From: Yimella lutea
GTDB lineage: Bacteria > Actinomycetota > Actinomycetes > Actinomycetales > Dermatophilaceae
Assembly: GCF_006715095.1 (NCBI RefSeq)
Contig: NZ_VFMO01000001.1
Location: forward strand, 930,001-994,000
Length of the DNA stretch: 64,000 bases
Reading direction: 5' to 3'
This document shows, one piece after another, positions 57,301-64,000 of the stretch. Every line of letters starts with the position of its first letter. Position 1 is the first letter of the stretch. Position numbers and translations under genes: made by a program. The notes below the pieces were generated by a model. The model saw nothing but the letters and a program-made list of their open reading frames with translations. It did not search any database and had not been told where the DNA came from.

Positions 57301-58034
57301 AGGAGAACTCCGCCGAAGCGTTCATCGTGCGCACCGCCGAACGCGCCCAGGGCTTCACCCGTGACGTCGTCGTGCTCAGCACCGGATGCCGGGTGGACGA
57401 GGACGGCGGGCTTGTCGGCGCGGTGGCGCGTGTGTTGGACGACGGGGGCGAGCGTGCCCTGCTGGTCGCCACCACGCGGGCCCGCGAACAACTCGTCGTC
57501 GTCAGCGCGTTCCGGGCGGACGACGTCGCCGTGGCCGGACTGCACAGCCGCGGTGCCCAGATGTATCGCGACCTGCTCGTTCACGCGGCCACCGGTGGCG
57601 GGGCCGAACGGACCGCCGGCCCGCCGGGGTCGGCGGGAAAGAGCAAACAGTCTCGCCGTCGGCGCACCGCCTCGACCGGCAGTGTGCTGGATCGGCCCCT
57701 GAGTAAACCCGTCGACGAACCGGCACACCCGTGCATCGGCGACCTCGCGCGCCGGTTGCGCGGCGAGGGTCTGACCGTTCGGCCGGGGGCGGGCACGTCT
57801 CGCCCGGCGGTCGACCTGGTGATCGTCGAGGGTGAGCCCTTGGTGGTCGACACCGACGCCGTCGCCTTGGCCGAACTCGGCAACGTACGCGATCGCGATC
57901 TCGTGCGTCCGGCGCAGTTGCGCGCTCGCGGCTGGCGGTACGAGCGACTGGCGCTGGGTGAGGTCTTCAGCGACCCCGCCCAGCAGATTGCTCGGTTGGC
58001 TGAGGTCGCCACACGCACGCAGGACGGGGCGTAG
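54348..58034 (+). CDS. SF1-type helicase with C-terminal nuclease-like domain
   Basis: A 1228-residue protein. Helicase motifs: Walker A G286APGTGKT, Walker B/II IDEASRM (D822-E823), motif III LFGDRRQLRPS, RTAERAQGFTRDVVVLS (motif V) and VATTRAREQLVVVS (motif VI). A 500-residue spacer separates motifs I and II. The C-terminal 75 residues (about 1150-1225, VDLVIVEGEPLVVDTDA then RDRDLVRPAQLRARGWRYERL) resemble the Vsr/MTES-type endonuclease-like domain found in DUF4011-type helicases, but its usual V-E-x-D-G acidic site is VDTDA, so activity is doubtful. It could act in DNA repair or defence. Confidence 0.8.
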   Translation: MTDTTATDDRSAHDIAGWREELTGIGGPNTLLWFDDRGRGMLELTTAHPAGVARLFSSGSARLSQVVRESYAYAEASRRLRMIEAKVVELQEDRGIDSCWMGIGLAGWKVRGSGTPPLAPVLLRRVRLQRVAGHPDDLLIEVTSPAIVNPALVAYLRQAYGIEVDEDALTALARASSPSDPRQVFDELRRACTTVPGFEIQRRQIISTFNLSKADLVGDLMDEHAPGHPVLDALSGDPDALDAIRAVPPEPDPTGLAEAHGVLASDASQEAVLSAVLAGAHLTVDGAPGTGKTQTIANLVAALAAQGRPMLLVSHKRAAIEAVNSRLTEVGLGDLVAHMSDGRPGPEFEELFNRRIQEAIASSAQPPAVQRNPSVFAQKLQEHHQRMHRLHSPWQVSLAQTLEAITALGDRRPSPRSHVRLAGGDLLALSPAQRDEAGRRLLAIARKGAWPTSGENDPWYGAAIAGPQQAQRTRNSVTELANERLGAHRALVEDLFDQVGLPSPADMREEEECLELLQHVTDTLEVFRPEVFEAPLGDLAAATGDRHYRREHDSKVGVMERRRLVAQAQELLRPGPRPDLHGVLVQALRQRVTWRRIAGKGSRPAAPKGLADVVAAHEKMRSELEWLGQRLSTTADGGDLLDQSFDSLQARLGRLSHSIERLGVIPEVTADIDALRAQGLGDLVDELAHRQVSPDEVVPELEFVWWTSLFAHLHDPAEGTDAGGQQIRDLLHQYAADEQERRAERAGFVRAKLDERLRFVVRNLPEQMRDVQQGLARGASLRDLLPAAPELMMALMPCWAMSPLLVPAHVPTGVWFDVVAIDEASRMSTAEAVPAVRRGAQTVLFGDRRQLRPSRFAVDAARTPAGARPTPSILDELTGLVPAIELGTHYRSRDGRLFDFANIQAYGAKVRTFPAPTDGRVIRLDITAAGQDELDRVVDVVSSHAARPGRGSLMVVALTDEHAERLNAQLARRAVTDPGVRALLEENSAEAFIVRTAERAQGFTRDVVVLSTGCRVDEDGGLVGAVARVLDDGGERALLVATTRAREQLVVVSAFRADDVAVAGLHSRGAQMYRDLLVHAATGGGAERTAGPPGSAGKSKQSRRRRTASTGSVLDRPLSKPVDEPAHPCIGDLARRLRGEGLTVRPGAGTSRPAVDLVIVEGEPLVVDTDAVALAELGNVRDRDLVRPAQLRARGWRYERLALGEVFSDPAQQIARLAEVATRTQDGA

Positions 58035-58204
58035 TGACCGAGCAGCCGCGGCGACGCAAGCACCGTCGGGTGGTGCGACCGGCGACCGGCGGAGAATCCG
58101 GCCCCGAGCCGCGTGCGGACGAACCGGCCAAGGAGGATCCGACGCCGCGCGACCGGGCCCGCGAGACCTGGCTCAACGAGCAGCGTCCGCCGCACTGGCA
58201 GTAG
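58034..58204 (+). CDS. Small basic protein coupled to helicase
   Basis: A 56-residue ORF whose GTG overlaps the helicase TAG by one base. It opens MTEQPRRRKHRRVVRP and ends ARETWLNEQRPPHWQ. There is no known domain. The tight coupling and the aromatic W-L-x-E-Q-R-P-P-H-W end suggest a real partner of the helicase. It is followed by a strong hairpin terminator. Confidence 0.6.
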   Translation: MTEQPRRRKHRRVVRPATGGESGPEPRADEPAKEDPTPRDRARETWLNEQRPPHWQ

Positions 58205-58222
58205 TGAGGCAACGAAGAACAA

Positions 58223-58252
58223 GAACGGGCGCCCCGATCGGGGCGCCCGTTC
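58223..58252. terminator. 30-base perfect palindrome, terminator
   Basis: GAACGGGCGCCCC with GGGGCGCCCGTTC around GATC, then TCCTGTTGT. It ends the VWA-helicase operon and faces mscL. Confidence 0.8.
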
Positions 58253-58271
58253 CTGTTGTGGTGCTGGGTGA

Positions 58272-58628
58272 TCAGCGGCCCGTGCGCAGGGCGTCGCGAA
58301 TCTCGGTGAGGACGCTGAGTTCGGTGACGTCGTCCTCTTCCTTCTGCTTCATGAAGCGGGCCTTGAAAGCCTCGTACGGCTTGACGACGCCGAAGTAGAC
58401 GACGGCGGCGACGATCAGGAAGCCGATCAGGGCGGTGAGGAAGTTACCCACGCTCACGCCGCCCGGCTTGTAGTTGGAGAAGTCGGGGGTCCCGCCGGCC
58501 TTGCCGATGAGGTCCATGATGATCTTGACGAAGGCGTCGACAACCTTGGCGAAAACGGTGCCGATGACAACCGCAACAGCGAGTTCGACGACGTTGCCCT
58601 GCAACAGGAATTTCTTGAAGCCACTCAC
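58272..58628 (-). CDS. mscL: Large-conductance mechanosensitive channel
   Basis: A 118-residue MscL. The start SGFKKFLLQGNVVELAVAVVIGTVFAKVV gives the amphipathic helix and TM1 with the pore A/V/G constriction; TM2 is FLTALIGFLIVAAVVYFGVV; the C-terminal bundle is VLTEIRDAL. It opens under hypo-osmotic stress. The GTG at 58628 (GTGAGTGGCTTC) with AAGGAAAC upstream is preferred over longer starts. Confidence 0.95.
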   Translation of the reverse strand: MSGFKKFLLQGNVVELAVAVVIGTVFAKVVDAFVKIIMDLIGKAGGTPDFSNYKPGGVSVGNFLTALIGFLIVAAVVYFGVVKPYEAFKARFMKQKEEDDVTELSVLTEIRDALRTGR

Positions 58629-58751
58629 GGCTGTTTCCTTCTCTTTTCGGGGTCTTTGTGCTTCGGTGCTTTCTGCAGGAAGCGCCGCCACAGTAGCGGA
58701 GCAACCCGGAGTGGAAAAATCCGAAACGCCCACACGGCGACGTTTGTTGTG

Positions 58752-59399
58752 TTAGGCCCGTGACGATGCGGCCGCGATCAAGCCCGTCCCGAGGGTCGCC
58801 GCAGAGGCCAGTGCGCCCGCCAGTTGCGCGGAATTCCGCTGCTCCACCGCGATGACCAGTGTGGGCTCTGCGGGTGCAGTCACGTCGTGAGGTCCGACCT
58901 TTGGGGTGGTGGACATCACGACTCGCGCCGAGCTCGCCACCAATCGTCGGGTGGCCGGGTCGTAGAGATCGACACGGTCGCCGGCTCTGAGCAGTGCCGC
59001 CAACTGTGGGTCGGCGAGCGGGATCGTGAAGGCCTGTTCGCCCGGACGCAGCGCCTTCCAGGCGCTGTGGGCCAGCCGGGTCGCCGTGACCGGTTCGCCC
59101 GCAGCGAGAGCGCCCGTGGTCACCTGTCCGGCCGCCTGGGCAGGCAGCAGCAGACCGGGCACGACGACGCCGGCGGGCCACTGCGCGATCTTCAGGTCGG
59201 CTGAGCCGAGCGTCGTCCCGGCGGCGATGGGACGTGCCGCGACGGTGACCGCGACGGTCGCAGCCGCGCTCGGCCGCAACGCCGCCCACGTCGTCCACAG
59301 CGCCAGCACCGCGAGCAGCAACGCACCGGTGCGTCGCAGGCGGGTCCGGCGCCACCTCTGTGCGCGGCTGCCGGTGCGTGCCGATCCGAACCGACTCAC
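58752..59399 (-). CDS. Membrane-anchored SAF-domain protein (CpaB/RcpC-like)
   Basis: A 215-residue protein: basic N-terminus, one transmembrane segment (about 26-50), then a SAF domain (about 55-115; PIAAGTTLGSADLKI and AAGEPVTATRLA) and a CpaB-like second half (AGDRVDLYDP, VARVVMS). CpaB/RcpC proteins support Flp/tad pilus assembly, but no tad genes are near, so it is a stand-alone homolog. The GTG at 59399 overlaps the mtnP stop by 4 bases (GTGA). Confidence 0.7.
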   Translation of the reverse strand: MSRFGSARTGSRAQRWRRTRLRRTGALLLAVLALWTTWAALRPSAAATVAVTVAARPIAAGTTLGSADLKIAQWPAGVVVPGLLLPAQAAGQVTTGALAAGEPVTATRLAHSAWKALRPGEQAFTIPLADPQLAALLRAGDRVDLYDPATRRLVASSARVVMSTTPKVGPHDVTAPAEPTLVIAVEQRNSAQLAGALASAATLGTGLIAAASSRA

Positions 59400-60244
59400 G
59401 GCAACTCGAAAGGAAGAGTGATTCCGTCGAGCGCATTCCTGCATTCACAGTTCGAGTCGTCGACGGGCGGAAGCTGCGCGATGGTGCGTCGCACCAGATC
59501 TTTCAAGTGCTCGACCTTCGTCGCGAACACCGCCAGTACTTCTTCGTGGGTGACACCCGGCTGGCCCTCCACCCCCGCGTCGGCGTCGGTGACCAGGCAG
59601 ACGCTGGTGAAACACATCGCGAGTTCGCGGGCGATCGACGCTTCGGGCATCCCGGTCATGCCGACGACCGACCACCCGGCTGCCTGGTGCCATTGCGACT
59701 CGGCGCGGCTGGAGAAGCGCGGCCCGTTGATCACCACCAACGTGCCGCCGTCGACCGATGGTAGGTCGGCGTCGTCGCGTGCGGCGTCCAGCACCGAGGC
59801 TCGCCCGGTGGGGCAGTACGGATCGGCGAACCCGACGTGGACGACGGCCCCCGGTTCGTCGTACACGGTGTGTTCGCGACCCCAGGTGCGGTCGACGACC
59901 TGATCGGGCACCACGACGGTGCCGGGGCCGAACTCCGGTTTCAATGCACCGACGGCGCACGGGGCGAGGACCTGGCGCACGCCGACGCAGCGCAGGGCCC
60001 ACAGGTTGGCGCGGTAGTTGACCCGGTGCGGCGGGAAACGGTGCCCCTGACCGTGCCGTGCCAGGAAGGCCACCGACCGTCCGCCGACCGAGCCGATGAC
60101 GACGTCGTCACTCGGCGGACCGAACGGGGTGTCGACCGCGACCCGGCGGGCGTCGTCCAGGAAGGTGTAGAACCCAGATCCGCCGATGACACCGATCTCG
60201 GCTGTGGGTGCGGACTCGGCGCCGGCGGTGCTCTGGGAAGTCAT
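59396..60244 (-). CDS. mtnP: S-methyl-5'-thioadenosine (or purine nucleoside) phosphorylase
   Basis: A 282-residue nucleoside phosphorylase of the MtnP/PNP class. It has IGVIGGSGFY at the start, FLARHGQGHRFPPHRVNYRANLWAL (phosphate/base site), APCAVGALKPEFGPG, VVINGPRFSSRAES, and the VVGMTGMPEASIARELAMCF methylthio-binding loop. It cleaves MTA to adenine and methylthioribose-1-phosphate; PNP-type substrates are possible. It is the first gene of a two-gene unit with the SAF protein. Confidence 0.88.
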   Translation of the reverse strand: MTSQSTAGAESAPTAEIGVIGGSGFYTFLDDARRVAVDTPFGPPSDDVVIGSVGGRSVAFLARHGQGHRFPPHRVNYRANLWALRCVGVRQVLAPCAVGALKPEFGPGTVVVPDQVVDRTWGREHTVYDEPGAVVHVGFADPYCPTGRASVLDAARDDADLPSVDGGTLVVINGPRFSSRAESQWHQAAGWSVVGMTGMPEASIARELAMCFTSVCLVTDADAGVEGQPGVTHEEVLAVFATKVEHLKDLVRRTIAQLPPVDDSNCECRNALDGITLPFELP

Positions 60245-60339
60245 GCCGCGAGGTTAACGGGCGGCGCCCACGCCCAGCGGGTCCGCGAGGTCAGACTGTG
60301 GACCGCAGACGACCCGCAGCGGGGCTGTGGAGAATCGGG

Positions 60340-60669
60340 TCAGTCGGACTTGGGCGCAGGAGTGCTCGGGGCACTCGGGGCCGGCGTGCTGGAACCGGTG
60401 TCCGAGGACGAGGACGAAGACGAGGACGAGGAGGTGTCGCTCTTCTTGTCCTTCGCCGCAGGAGTCGTCGACGACGAGGAGGACGAGGAGTTGCTTCGGC
60501 TGTCGGTGCGGTAGAAACCGGATCCCTTGAAGACGACTCCGACCGAGTTGAACACCTTGCGCAGCTGACCACCGCACTCCGGGCAGTCGGTCAGGGCGTT
60601 GTCACTGAAGGACTGGACGATGTCGAACTGATGACCGCAGTTCTTGCAGCCGTACGAATAGGTGGGCAC
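60340..60669 (-). CDS. FmdB-type zinc-ribbon protein
   Basis: A 109-residue protein. An N-terminal zinc ribbon, PTYSYGCKNCGHQFDIVQSF(…)CPECGGQLRKVF, has two CxxC pairs, followed by the family tail FKGSGFYRTDSR and a long Ser-rich low-complexity end with acid/Ser runs. FmdB proteins regulate or bind nucleic acid; role unclear. The GTG at 60669 follows TAGAAT (60683-60678) by 8 bases, a leaderless-type box. Confidence 0.85.
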   Translation of the reverse strand: MPTYSYGCKNCGHQFDIVQSFSDNALTDCPECGGQLRKVFNSVGVVFKGSGFYRTDSRSNSSSSSSSTTPAAKDKKSDTSSSSSSSSSSDTGSSTPAPSAPSTPAPKSD

Positions 60670-60685
60670 GTCGCAGAATTCTAGG

Positions 60686-62269
60686 TCAGCGACGCCGGAC
60701 GTCCTGCGCCACCGTCCGATCTGCCTCGTCCCGACGCCATCCGGCCAGACGTCCGCGATCACTCACCGCGCGGATCCGCTTGACGACGGACGTCCGAGAA
60801 GTGCTCGGCGTGACGACCAGCAACTGGTCGCCACGGTGCAGCACCGAACGCCTGCTCGGCACGAACGAATCGTCACCACGCTTGACCAGCGTCACGTTCG
60901 CGCCCTTGGGCAGACGCAGCTCGTGCACCTCGACCCCGTGCAGCAGCGAGCGCTCACCGATGCGCACCTGCACCACCTCGGCGTTCAGTTCGTCCAGGGG
61001 AGTGGCCTCGAGTTCGACGTCGACGACGTGCGATTCGTCGACGATGCCGAGCTTGCGGGCGACCCAGGGCAAGGTCGGCGCCTGCACGATCGTGAAGATC
61101 ACGACGAGCATGAACACCAGGTCGAAGATCCACTCCGTGCCGCGGCTGCCGAGCGTCAGCGGCACCGTCGCGAGCACGACCGGGACGGCTCCCCGCAGAC
61201 CTGCCCAGGACAGGAAGAGCTTCTCCCGCAACGAGATTCCGAACCCCGGCATCGACCCGAACACCGAGAGTGGCCGGGCCACGAGCAACAGCACGAGACC
61301 GACGACGATCGAAGGCCAGATCTGTTCGTCCAGGCGGCGCGGGTCGGCCAGCAGCCCGAGCAGCACGAACAGCCCGATCTGCGCGAGCCAGCCGAGCGCC
61401 TGCGCGAAGCCGCGGACCGCTTGCCGGTGCGGCAGTCCCTGATTGCCGAGCACGAGTGCGCACAGGTAGACGGCGATGAAACCGCTCGCGTGGATGACGT
61501 CGGCGAGTGCGAATGCGAGCACGCACGCCGCGACGACGCCGATGGAGAACAAGCCGGACGACCCGGGGGCCGAGCGCTTCATCAATTTGCCGAGCACGAA
61601 CCCGAGCGCGAGACCGATGGCCGCGCCGATGGCCAGTTCCGCGATTGCCGCGAAGCCGACCAGTCCCCAGTTCGGGTCGGCTCGATCATCAGCGCCGACA
61701 GTGGCCAAGGCGGAGACGAGCAGCACGACGGGGGCGTCGTTGAAGCCGGACTCGGCCTCCAACAGGCCCTTCAGTCGGTCGGGCAGCGGCACCTTGCGCA
61801 ACACTGAAAACACCGCGGCAGCGTCCGTGGAGGACACGATCGCGCCGAGCAACAGCGCTGTCTCCCAACGCAGTCCGAGCAGGAAGTGCACGGCGACGCC
61901 GACCACACCGACAGAGATCAACACACCGATCGTGGACAACAGCATGGCTGGTAAGACGCTGCGTCTGATGCTGCTCCACTCGGTGGTCAGCCCACCTTCG
62001 GCGAGGATCAGCACGAGGGCGGCGTAGCCGAGTACCTCGGTCATCAGCGGGTCGGAGAACTCCAGGCCGAAGCCGGAGCTGCCGAGCATGAGGCCCATCG
62101 CGAGATACAGCAGCAGCGTGGGCAGCCCGGACCGGTTGGCCAGACGCACCGCGGCGACCGCGACCAGCAGGACGGCGCTGCCGATGAGCAGTGAGCGGGC
62201 CAGGTCGTCGAGGTCGTACGCGCCCGACTTCGGCACGGCCGCCAGCGTGGCGAAGCCCGAAAGGTGCAC
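60686..62269 (-). CDS. NhaP2/CPA1-type cation/proton antiporter
   Basis: A 527-residue protein with a 12-13-helix CPA1 antiporter domain and a C-terminal cytoplasmic TrkA-C-like domain (about 430-500). Landmarks are GLMLGSSGFGLEF, LGAIVSSTDAAAVFSVL (the antiporter Asp), EAESGFNDAPVVLLV and LSWAGLRGAVPVVLATVP. It is the K+/H+ exchange type (NhaP2/CvrA) rather than NhaA. It helps K+ and pH balance alongside the Kup importer. The ATG at 62269 has a mixed N-terminus. Confidence 0.88.
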   Translation of the reverse strand: MHLSGFATLAAVPKSGAYDLDDLARSLLIGSAVLLVAVAAVRLANRSGLPTLLLYLAMGLMLGSSGFGLEFSDPLMTEVLGYAALVLILAEGGLTTEWSSIRRSVLPAMLLSTIGVLISVGVVGVAVHFLLGLRWETALLLGAIVSSTDAAAVFSVLRKVPLPDRLKGLLEAESGFNDAPVVLLVSALATVGADDRADPNWGLVGFAAIAELAIGAAIGLALGFVLGKLMKRSAPGSSGLFSIGVVAACVLAFALADVIHASGFIAVYLCALVLGNQGLPHRQAVRGFAQALGWLAQIGLFVLLGLLADPRRLDEQIWPSIVVGLVLLLVARPLSVFGSMPGFGISLREKLFLSWAGLRGAVPVVLATVPLTLGSRGTEWIFDLVFMLVVIFTIVQAPTLPWVARKLGIVDESHVVDVELEATPLDELNAEVVQVRIGERSLLHGVEVHELRLPKGANVTLVKRGDDSFVPSRRSVLHRGDQLLVVTPSTSRTSVVKRIRAVSDRGRLAGWRRDEADRTVAQDVRRR

Positions 62270-62290
62270 TTCGCCCCCTCCCGCCGTCGG

Positions 62291-62869
62291 CTACGGGGCG
62301 ATTCTTCCAGTACCCCTGTCGCGCATGCGAACACCCTCGGTCGTCAGGACGCCGTCGACCCGGGCGTCATGTGTTTCTCTCGGGACGGATGCGACGAGTT
62401 CATCCGGGAAGATCATCGCGATCACCGGTACTCCGGGGCGCAGCAGTCCGAGGGTGCGGTCGTAACAGCCGCCGCCCTGGCCCAAGCGGTAGCCGTCCAG
62501 GTCGATCGCCAGGCCGGGGATGAGCGCGACGTCGGCCGCTACGACCCCGCCGATGCCGAGGTCGACGTCCGGTCGCATGGCGTCGTGCCAGGACAGGCGC
62601 AGGTCGGCGAGCGTGTCCGGCACGATCACCCGCCAACCCGCCTCCTGCAACGCGCAGATGAGGACCTCGGTGGGCGGTTCGGTGGCCCACGACTCGTACG
62701 CGGTGATGGTGCCGGGTTCGAACCCGGCGAGGTGCTGCAGCAGACCGTCCCGGTAGGCCGCAGCGAGGGCGGCCCGGTCGGTCGCCGGGTCGTCGCGACG
62801 CGCACGGCGGGCGGCGCGCACCTGTGCCCGCGCGGCGGGCTTGTCCTCGGGCAGGGTGAGCACGCTCAT
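62291..62869 (-). CDS. 5-formyltetrahydrofolate cyclo-ligase
   Basis: A 192-residue MTHFS (YgfA-like) enzyme. Signature sequences are GQGGGCYDRTL near residue 150, GVVAADVALIPGLAIDL and the N-terminal RAQVRAARRAR. It converts 5-formyl-THF to 5,10-methenyl-THF using ATP. It is divergent from galU, 90 bases away, a layout common in actinobacteria. Confidence 0.92.
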   Translation of the reverse strand: MSVLTLPEDKPAARAQVRAARRARRDDPATDRAALAAAYRDGLLQHLAGFEPGTITAYESWATEPPTEVLICALQEAGWRVIVPDTLADLRLSWHDAMRPDVDLGIGGVVAADVALIPGLAIDLDGYRLGQGGGCYDRTLGLLRPGVPVIAMIFPDELVASVPRETHDARVDGVLTTEGVRMRDRGTGRIAP

Positions 62870-62946
62870 GGGTCCAGTCTGAACCCGGCGAGCGGCGTGT
62901 GCACGGACGCCTCGGGCGCCTGACCCGACGCGCGGCGCTGCTCCAT

Positions 62947-62952
62947 TAGCCT
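62947..62952 (+). promoter_or_regulatory. Leaderless -10 box TAGCCT for galU
   Basis: A TANNNT hexamer ending 7 bases before the galU ATG. Confidence 0.45.
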
Positions 62953-62959
62953 TGCGCCC

Positions 62960-63904
62960 ATGAGTGCGTCCCGCAACGACCCGGTCCTGAAGGCCGTCAT
63001 CCCGGCCGCCGGTCTCGGCACCCGGTTCCTGCCCGCCAGCAAGGCGATCCCGAAGGAGATGCTGCCGGTCGTCGACAAGCCGGCCATCCAGTACGTGGTC
63101 GAGGAAGCCGCACGCGCCGGCATCGACGACGTCCTGATGATCACCGGGCGCAACAAGGCCTCGCTCGAGGACCACTTCGACCGCCACTGGGAACTCGAGG
63201 CGGCGCTGGAGCGCAAGCTGGACGACGAGAAGCTGCGCCGGGTGCGCAAGTCGGCCGATCTGGGCAATGTCCATTTCGTCCGTCAGGGCGAACCGCTCGG
63301 GCTCGGCCACGCGGTGCTGCAGGCCAAGGCGCACGTCGGTGACGCACCGTTCGCCGTCCTGCTCGGTGACGACCTGATCGACGAGACCGAGCACCTGCTC
63401 GAGGACATGATCGCCGCGCGCGGTCGTCATGGTGGCTCCGTCGTGGCGTTGATGGAGGTGCCGGCCGACCAGATCCACATGTACGGCTGCGCCGCCGTCG
63501 AGTCGATCGACGGAGAGACAGACGTCGTGCGGGTCACCTCGATGGTGGAGAAGCCCAAAGCCGAGGACGCACCGTCGAATCTCGCGATCATCGGGCGGTA
63601 CGTGCTCGACCCCTCGATCTTCGCGGTGCTGGAGCAGACCGCGCCCGGACGCGGGGGCGAGATCCAGTTGACGGACGCACTGCTCGCCCAGGCCCAGAGC
63701 AGGAACGACGGCGGCGGTGTGCTCGGCGTCGTCTTCCGCGGCAACCGCTATGACACCGGAGACCGTCTGGACTACCTGAAGGCGGTCGTCCGGCTGGCGG
63801 TTCGCCACCGCGAGATCGGCGACGATTTCCGTTCGTGGCTCGGCGAGTGGGTCGAGACCGACGAGGGCTCGGGAGCGGCCGAGGGCCAGCAGCTGAAGCA
63901 CTGA
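62960..63904 (+). CDS. galU: UTP-glucose-1-phosphate uridylyltransferase
   Basis: A 314-residue GalU. It begins KAVIPAAGLGTRFLPASKAIPKEML (nucleotide-binding G-x-G-T-R-x-L-P-x-[ST]-K), has MITGRNKASLEDHFDR, and the LGDDLIDE metal Asp. It makes UDP-glucose for cell-wall and exopolysaccharide synthesis. The ATG at 62960 sits directly after a -10-like box; the stop overlaps the next start. Confidence 0.96.
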   Translation: MSASRNDPVLKAVIPAAGLGTRFLPASKAIPKEMLPVVDKPAIQYVVEEAARAGIDDVLMITGRNKASLEDHFDRHWELEAALERKLDDEKLRRVRKSADLGNVHFVRQGEPLGLGHAVLQAKAHVGDAPFAVLLGDDLIDETEHLLEDMIAARGRHGGSVVALMEVPADQIHMYGCAAVESIDGETDVVRVTSMVEKPKAEDAPSNLAIIGRYVLDPSIFAVLEQTAPGRGGEIQLTDALLAQAQSRNDGGGVLGVVFRGNRYDTGDRLDYLKAVVRLAVRHREIGDDFRSWLGEWVETDEGSGAAEGQQLKH

Positions 63905-64000
63905 TGGAACTGCTTGCGCCGTCCGACTACTCCGCACGCCTCACCGAGGCCGTTGCGGCCCTGCCGGCGGTCGACGTGGCGGTGACCGACTGTCTCGGTC
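63904..64000 (+). CDS. Molybdopterin molybdotransferase MoeA-like, N-terminus (cut by window edge)
   Basis: Only 32 codons are visible: MELLAPSDYSARLTEAVAAL and on to DVAVTDCLG. The ATG overlaps the galU stop (TGATG). In actinobacteria galU is usually followed by moeA/glp, and the ending VAVTDCLG is typical of their first strand. The assignment is by context and a short match. Confidence 0.5.
   Translation, partial: MELLAPSDYSARLTEAVAALPAVDVAVTDCLG

Overview
The window is GC-rich, densely packed chromosomal DNA from an actinobacterium. The gene content (stand-alone groEL with CIRCE operators, a DtxR/IdeR-type regulator, DUF3263, DUF222-HNH proteins, a WS/DGAT acyltransferase, fused ureAB without ureE, galU followed by moeA) points to the Micrococcales, perhaps near Dermacoccaceae. 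That placement is an inference from gene content only. Many starts sit 6-9 bases after a TANNNT box, the usual sign of leaderless transcripts in this phylum.

Layout. 0-2.6 kb: tail of a FAD-linked sugar-lactone oxidase, a RarD-type transporter, an enoyl-CoA hydratase gene that lost its middle, and a 500-base non-coding palindromic repeat block. 2.6-5.6 kb: korAB, 2-oxoacid:ferredoxin oxidoreductase. 5.8-10.4 kb: a gutted membrane-protein gene and the urease operon ureAB-C-F-G-D. 10.5-11.6 kb: a decayed DUF222-HNH gene. 11.6-20.4 kb: a ten-gene complex I operon, nuoABCHIJKLMN, with no nuoD, E, F or G and with every junction overlapping. 20.5-29.3 kb: a PLP decarboxylase, an unrecognised Rossmann-like protein, DUF3263, an SDR, a YbaK-like protein, groEL, a WXG100 protein and an HtrA-like protease. 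29.6-35.9 kb: marR-MFS-microprotein operon, aminopeptidase N, serC and pdxH. 36-41 kb: a non-coding region with a tiny leader ORF, a DtxR regulator, kup, a secreted three-repeat protein and a PPOX-fold flavoprotein. 41-51 kb: a Tat-exported serine hydrolase, two alpha/beta hydrolases with a WS/DGAT acyltransferase, two MFS transporters, a RelA/SpoT-type synthetase, an intact DUF222-HNH gene and tRNA-Arg(CCT). 51-64 kb: an AI-2E-family permease, a VWA protein with an SF1 helicase and a small basic protein, mscL, a SAF-domain protein, mtnP, an FmdB-type zinc ribbon, a cation/proton antiporter, 5-formyl-THF cyclo-ligase, galU and the start of moeA.

How the genes may work together. KorAB reduces ferredoxin. 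A complex I lacking the NADH module (NuoE, F, G) is the type of enzyme that takes electrons from ferredoxin, so korAB and this nuo operon may form one ferredoxin-to-quinone route. The missing nuoD is the puzzle. The ure operon and the HNH remnant lie between the two blocks.

The most unusual sequence observation is a 46-base palindromic repeat present twice: once as an in-frame insertion inside pepN and once over the start of nuoL. It resembles in principle the protein-coding palindromic elements of Rickettsia. Around korAB and ure there are three broken genes, suggesting local deletion and reshuffling.
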